From: an uncultured Muribaculaceae bacterium | GTDB taxonomy: Bacteria > Bacteroidota > Bacteroidia > Bacteroidales > Muribaculaceae | Assembly: GCA_910579605.1 (NCBI GenBank) | Contig: CAJTUG010000056.1 | Location: forward strand, 1 to 8,932 | Length of the DNA stretch: 8,932 nucleotides | Direction: 5' to 3' | Shown: in pieces, positions 6,420 to 8,932 of the stretch | Position numbering within the stretch: position 1 is the stretch's first letter | How the letters are laid out: the number at the start of each line of letters is the position of its first letter | Made by a program: the position numbers and the translations under genes | The notes under the pieces: generated by a model | What the model was told of the DNA's origin: nothing | What the model saw: only the letters and a program-made list of their open reading frames with translations | The model's database searches: none

Positions 6420-7652
6420 TCAAATATACTTACCCTGGAGAATCACTCGCCGAATAAATGGACTTGTATATGCATAGGGTATAAAATCAAGCGAAGGAAC
6501 AGCTACTGTAAGCAATAAGTTTGCCACGGCACCCGGGAAAATCGAACCATATCGAGGCCGCAAATCCATTGCAGCAGCACCGTTGACAGTAATAGCTGCA
6601 AGCGCTTCTGTGGGCAGCAAACGCATCTTTATGCAACCAAGAGCCATGACCATACGCATATCGCCCGACGGAGAAGAACCCGGATTATAATCCGAAGCCA
6701 ACGCCACAGGTAAACCGGCTGCGATTGCCTCTCGCGCGGGGGCATAAGGCATGCCAAGAAAAAAGGACGCACCCGGGAGCATGGTGGGAATTGTAGTTGA
6801 ATCCTTAAGTATCGAAATCTCTTCAGCCCCCATACGCTCAAGATGATCCACCGACACCGCTCCATACCTTACGCCTACCTGGACCCCGCCGGATACCGCT
6901 AATTCATTAGCATGTATCTTAGGTCTCATACCATATTTGGCAGCAGCTTCAAGGATACGTGCAGTTTCGTTTACGGTAAAGAATCCTTGGTCGCAGAAAA
7001 CATCCACAAAATCCGCAAGGCCTTCCGAAGCTACTGCCGGTAACATTTCAGAAACCAACATTTCCACATACTCCGATTGCCTTCCTGCATATGAGCGTCC
7101 CACCGCATGAGCACCCAAAAAAGTGGCGCATACTTTTGCAGGCAAATCTTCTTTAAGTCGGGCAATAACACGAAGCATTTTAAGCTCGGCAGAGGTAGAA
7201 AGGCCATAGCCGCTCTTGATTTCCATTGCGCCCGTCCCTTTGGCCATCATCTCCTCTGCCCTAAGGCGTGCTTGGGCATACAATTCATCCTCAGATGTCC
7301 GGGCCAGAAGATCGGCAGAATTCAAGATACCTCCGCCTCGGCGAGCTATATCTTCATAAGAAAGCCCGTTGATTTTGTCTATAAATTCACCGTGCCGGCT
7401 ACCGGCATACACTATATGAGTATGCGAATCGCAGAATGCCGGCAAAACCATACCTCCACGGGCATCGACAACATCGTCTGAACCTACTTGTGGCATTTCA
7501 CTCATAGACCCGAAGGAATGAATCAATCCATCACGCAGCAGAATCCAAGCATCATCCATAGTCCCCATGCCTGTGAGCATCTCGCCACCGGAAAGACAGC
7601 CCGTGCCGCCGTCGGTAATACCTGCTATCTGTTTTATGTTTACAATGAGCAT
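6420..7652 (-). CDS. hutI: HutI, imidazolonepropionase
   Basis: HutI hydrolyses 4-imidazolone-5-propanoate to N-formimino-L-glutamate, the third step of histidine degradation, in the cytoplasm. Its 410 residues match the amidohydrolase family length. The metal-binding HxH is HTH at 77-79 (context CDSHTHIVYAGSRHGEF). KSGYGLS (146-152), LGAHAVG (179-185), the metal/substrate histidine and glutamate of HANEL (H247, E250), DHLE (269-272) and the metal-ligand aspartate in ASDYNPGSSPS (D321) follow in family order. The start ATG at 7652 lies inside the last codons of hutH, so translation is probably coupled to hutH by a 13-nt overlap. No Shine-Dalgarno sequence is visible at this start. A terminator hairpin follows the stop, so hutI is probably the last gene of its transcript. 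Confidence 0.97.
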   Translation of the reverse strand: MLIVNIKQIAGITDGGTGCLSGGEMLTGMGTMDDAWILLRDGLIHSFGSMSEMPQVGSDDVVDARGGMVLPAFCDSHTHIVYAGSRHGEFIDKINGLSYEDIARRGGGILNSADLLARTSEDELYAQARLRAEEMMAKGTGAMEIKSGYGLSTSAELKMLRVIARLKEDLPAKVCATFLGAHAVGRSYAGRQSEYVEMLVSEMLPAVASEGLADFVDVFCDQGFFTVNETARILEAAAKYGMRPKIHANELAVSGGVQVGVRYGAVSVDHLERMGAEEISILKDSTTIPTMLPGASFFLGMPYAPAREAIAAGLPVALASDYNPGSSPSGDMRMVMALGCIKMRLLPTEALAAITVNGAAAMDLRPRYGSIFPGAVANLLLTVAVPSLDFIPYAYTSPFIRRVILQGKYI

Positions 7653-8932
7653 GAGAGCAAGAATTGTATAGACTTATCTATCAACGGAGACATAAAAGTG
7701 TCTTTATCCACAAAAGGAACTTCGCGACGATATAGCGAATGAAGTTTTTCTACAGTTTCCGACGAACGAAGCGGACGGCGGAACTCCAATGCCTGAGCAG
7801 CTGTCATGAGCTCTATAGCCAAAACACGACCAGTATTAGCGGCAACCCGCAGAAGTTTCGTAGCAGAATTAGCCCCCATGGATACATGGTCTTCCTGCCC
7901 CTGCGACGAGGGGATAGTATCGCAACTTGTCGGCCAACAAAGACCCTTAGACTGGTTCACAATAGAAGCCGCCGTATATTGTGTAATCATAAATCCGCTG
8001 TTCAAGCCAGGACGTGCCACAAGGAACGATGGCAATCCGCGCACCCCGGCAATGAGCTTATAGATACGCCTTTCCGAAATACTTGACAGTTCCGTCAAAG
8101 CCAACGCCAGATAATCCATGGGCATGGCAATGGGTTCTCCGTGGAAATTCCCGGCAGAAACAATTATATCGTCATCAGGGAAAATAGTAGGATTGTCTGT
8201 GGGAGCATTGATTTCACGCTCAAAGACCTCTGTCACAAAGGAAAGAGCATCTTTCACAGCCCCATGCACCTGCGGTATGCAGCGAAATGAATACGGGTCT
8301 TGAACATGTTCTTTTGGACGTGAGATGAGTTGGCTGCCATCAAGAATCACACGAAATACCCGTGCTGTTTCTATCTGGCCGGGATGGCGGCGCACTTCAT
8401 TCACTTGCGGGCCAAACGGTTCTATACGTCCATCGAAAGCATCCAGACTCATTGCCGCAATCAAATCGGCACGTGCCACAAGTTTTTTGGCCATTAGTAT
8501 TGAATACACACCATAAGCGCTCATAAACTGAGTGCCATTGAGAAGTGCCAGACCCTCCTTAGATTGCAATTTGATGGGTTCCCATTTTTTCTTCTCAAGC
8601 ACCTTTGCAGCCGGCACGACATTACCGTCGTAGTACACCTCGCCCAAGCCCAGAAGTGGAAGGGATAGATGAGCCAACGGAGCCAAGTCGCCAGACGCTC
8701 CAAGCGAACCCTGTTCATAGACTACCGGTAATATATCATTGTTGAAAAAGTCTACAAGACGCTCTACTGTGGCAAGCTGCACACCGGAATTACCGAAACA
8801 CAAAGACTTGATTTTAAGCAAAAGCATGAGTTTAACGATTTCCGGAGCTACACGTTGCCCTACGCCACATGCATGCGACATCACAAGGTTTGTCTGCAAC
8901 TGAGACAAATCTTCAGGCCCGACGGTAACATT
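7640..8932 (-). CDS. hutH: HutH, histidine ammonia-lyase (5' end outside window)
   Basis: HutH removes ammonia from L-histidine to give urocanate, the first step of the hut pathway. The frame is open to the window edge, adding eight codons (NVTVGPED) before the TTG at 8908, so that TTG is not the start. The 430 visible residues lack about 70-80 at the N-terminus compared with the usual ~500. The Ala-Ser-Gly triad that cyclises into the MIO electrophile is in GSLGASGDLAPLAH (visible residues 79-81; DNA 8690-8698). QDPYSFRC (211-218), TDNP (245-248), GNFHGEP (261-267) and QEDHVSMG (346-353) are family motifs. The aromatic ammonia-lyase family also includes tyrosine and phenylalanine enzymes and aminomutases, but the neighbouring hutI and the QEDHVSM segment favour histidine. 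Its last 13 nt overlap hutI. Confidence 0.95.
   Translation of the reverse strand, partial: NVTVGPEDLSQLQTNLVMSHACGVGQRVAPEIVKLMLLLKIKSLCFGNSGVQLATVERLVDFFNNDILPVVYEQGSLGASGDLAPLAHLSLPLLGLGEVYYDGNVVPAAKVLEKKKWEPIKLQSKEGLALLNGTQFMSAYGVYSILMAKKLVARADLIAAMSLDAFDGRIEPFGPQVNEVRRHPGQIETARVFRVILDGSQLISRPKEHVQDPYSFRCIPQVHGAVKDALSFVTEVFEREINAPTDNPTIFPDDDIIVSAGNFHGEPIAMPMDYLALALTELSSISERRIYKLIAGVRGLPSFLVARPGLNSGFMITQYTAASIVNQSKGLCWPTSCDTIPSSQGQEDHVSMGANSATKLLRVAANTGRVLAIELMTAAQALEFRRPLRSSETVEKLHSLYRREVPFVDKDTFMSPLIDKSIQFLLSCSL

Noticed and set aside
8909..8932. TTG at 8908 as the start of hutH
   Set aside because: The frame is open upstream to the window edge and the translated segment begins in the middle of the ammonia-lyase fold, so the true start is outside the window.

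Overview
The window is a stretch of ordinary chromosomal DNA whose genes all read on the minus strand. I see no mobile element, CRISPR array, tRNA or rRNA, and no clear new system. The organism is most likely a member of the Bacteroidales. Four things point there: an FtsL of the short divergent Bacteroidetes type, an MraY with the extra loop seen in that phylum, an FtsI carrying a PASTA domain, and start codons without a clear Shine-Dalgarno sequence. Candidate promoters also fit the Bacteroidetes -33 TTTG / -7 TAnnTTTG style only partly. This placement is inferred from protein features and not from a marker-gene search. MurE has a DNPR motif, which predicts meso-diaminopimelate peptidoglycan.

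Reading along the minus strand (right to left), the window opens inside hutH (histidine ammonia-lyase, 5' end outside the window), which overlaps hutI (imidazolonepropionase) by 13 nt. These are the first and third steps of histidine degradation. A strong hairpin just after hutI ends that unit.

A 328-bp AT-rich intergenic region follows (6092-6419). It contains the terminator, two candidate promoters, several palindromes, a separated inverted repeat and a possible 22-codon leader ORF.

The start of the division and cell wall (dcw) cluster follows: rsmH, ftsL-like, ftsI with a PASTA domain, murE and mraY (3' end outside the window). Gaps between these genes are 14, 30, 4 and 3 nt, so they almost certainly form one operon. 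RsmH methylates 16S rRNA. FtsL and FtsI are part of the septal divisome. MurE adds the third residue to the UDP-MurNAc peptide, and MraY moves the finished nucleotide precursor onto the lipid carrier to give lipid I.

The points most worth a second look are the absence of mraZ, which usually sits directly upstream of rsmH; the dense set of symmetrical elements in the space where it would be expected; and an N-for-T change in the very conserved NLTDG motif of MraY.
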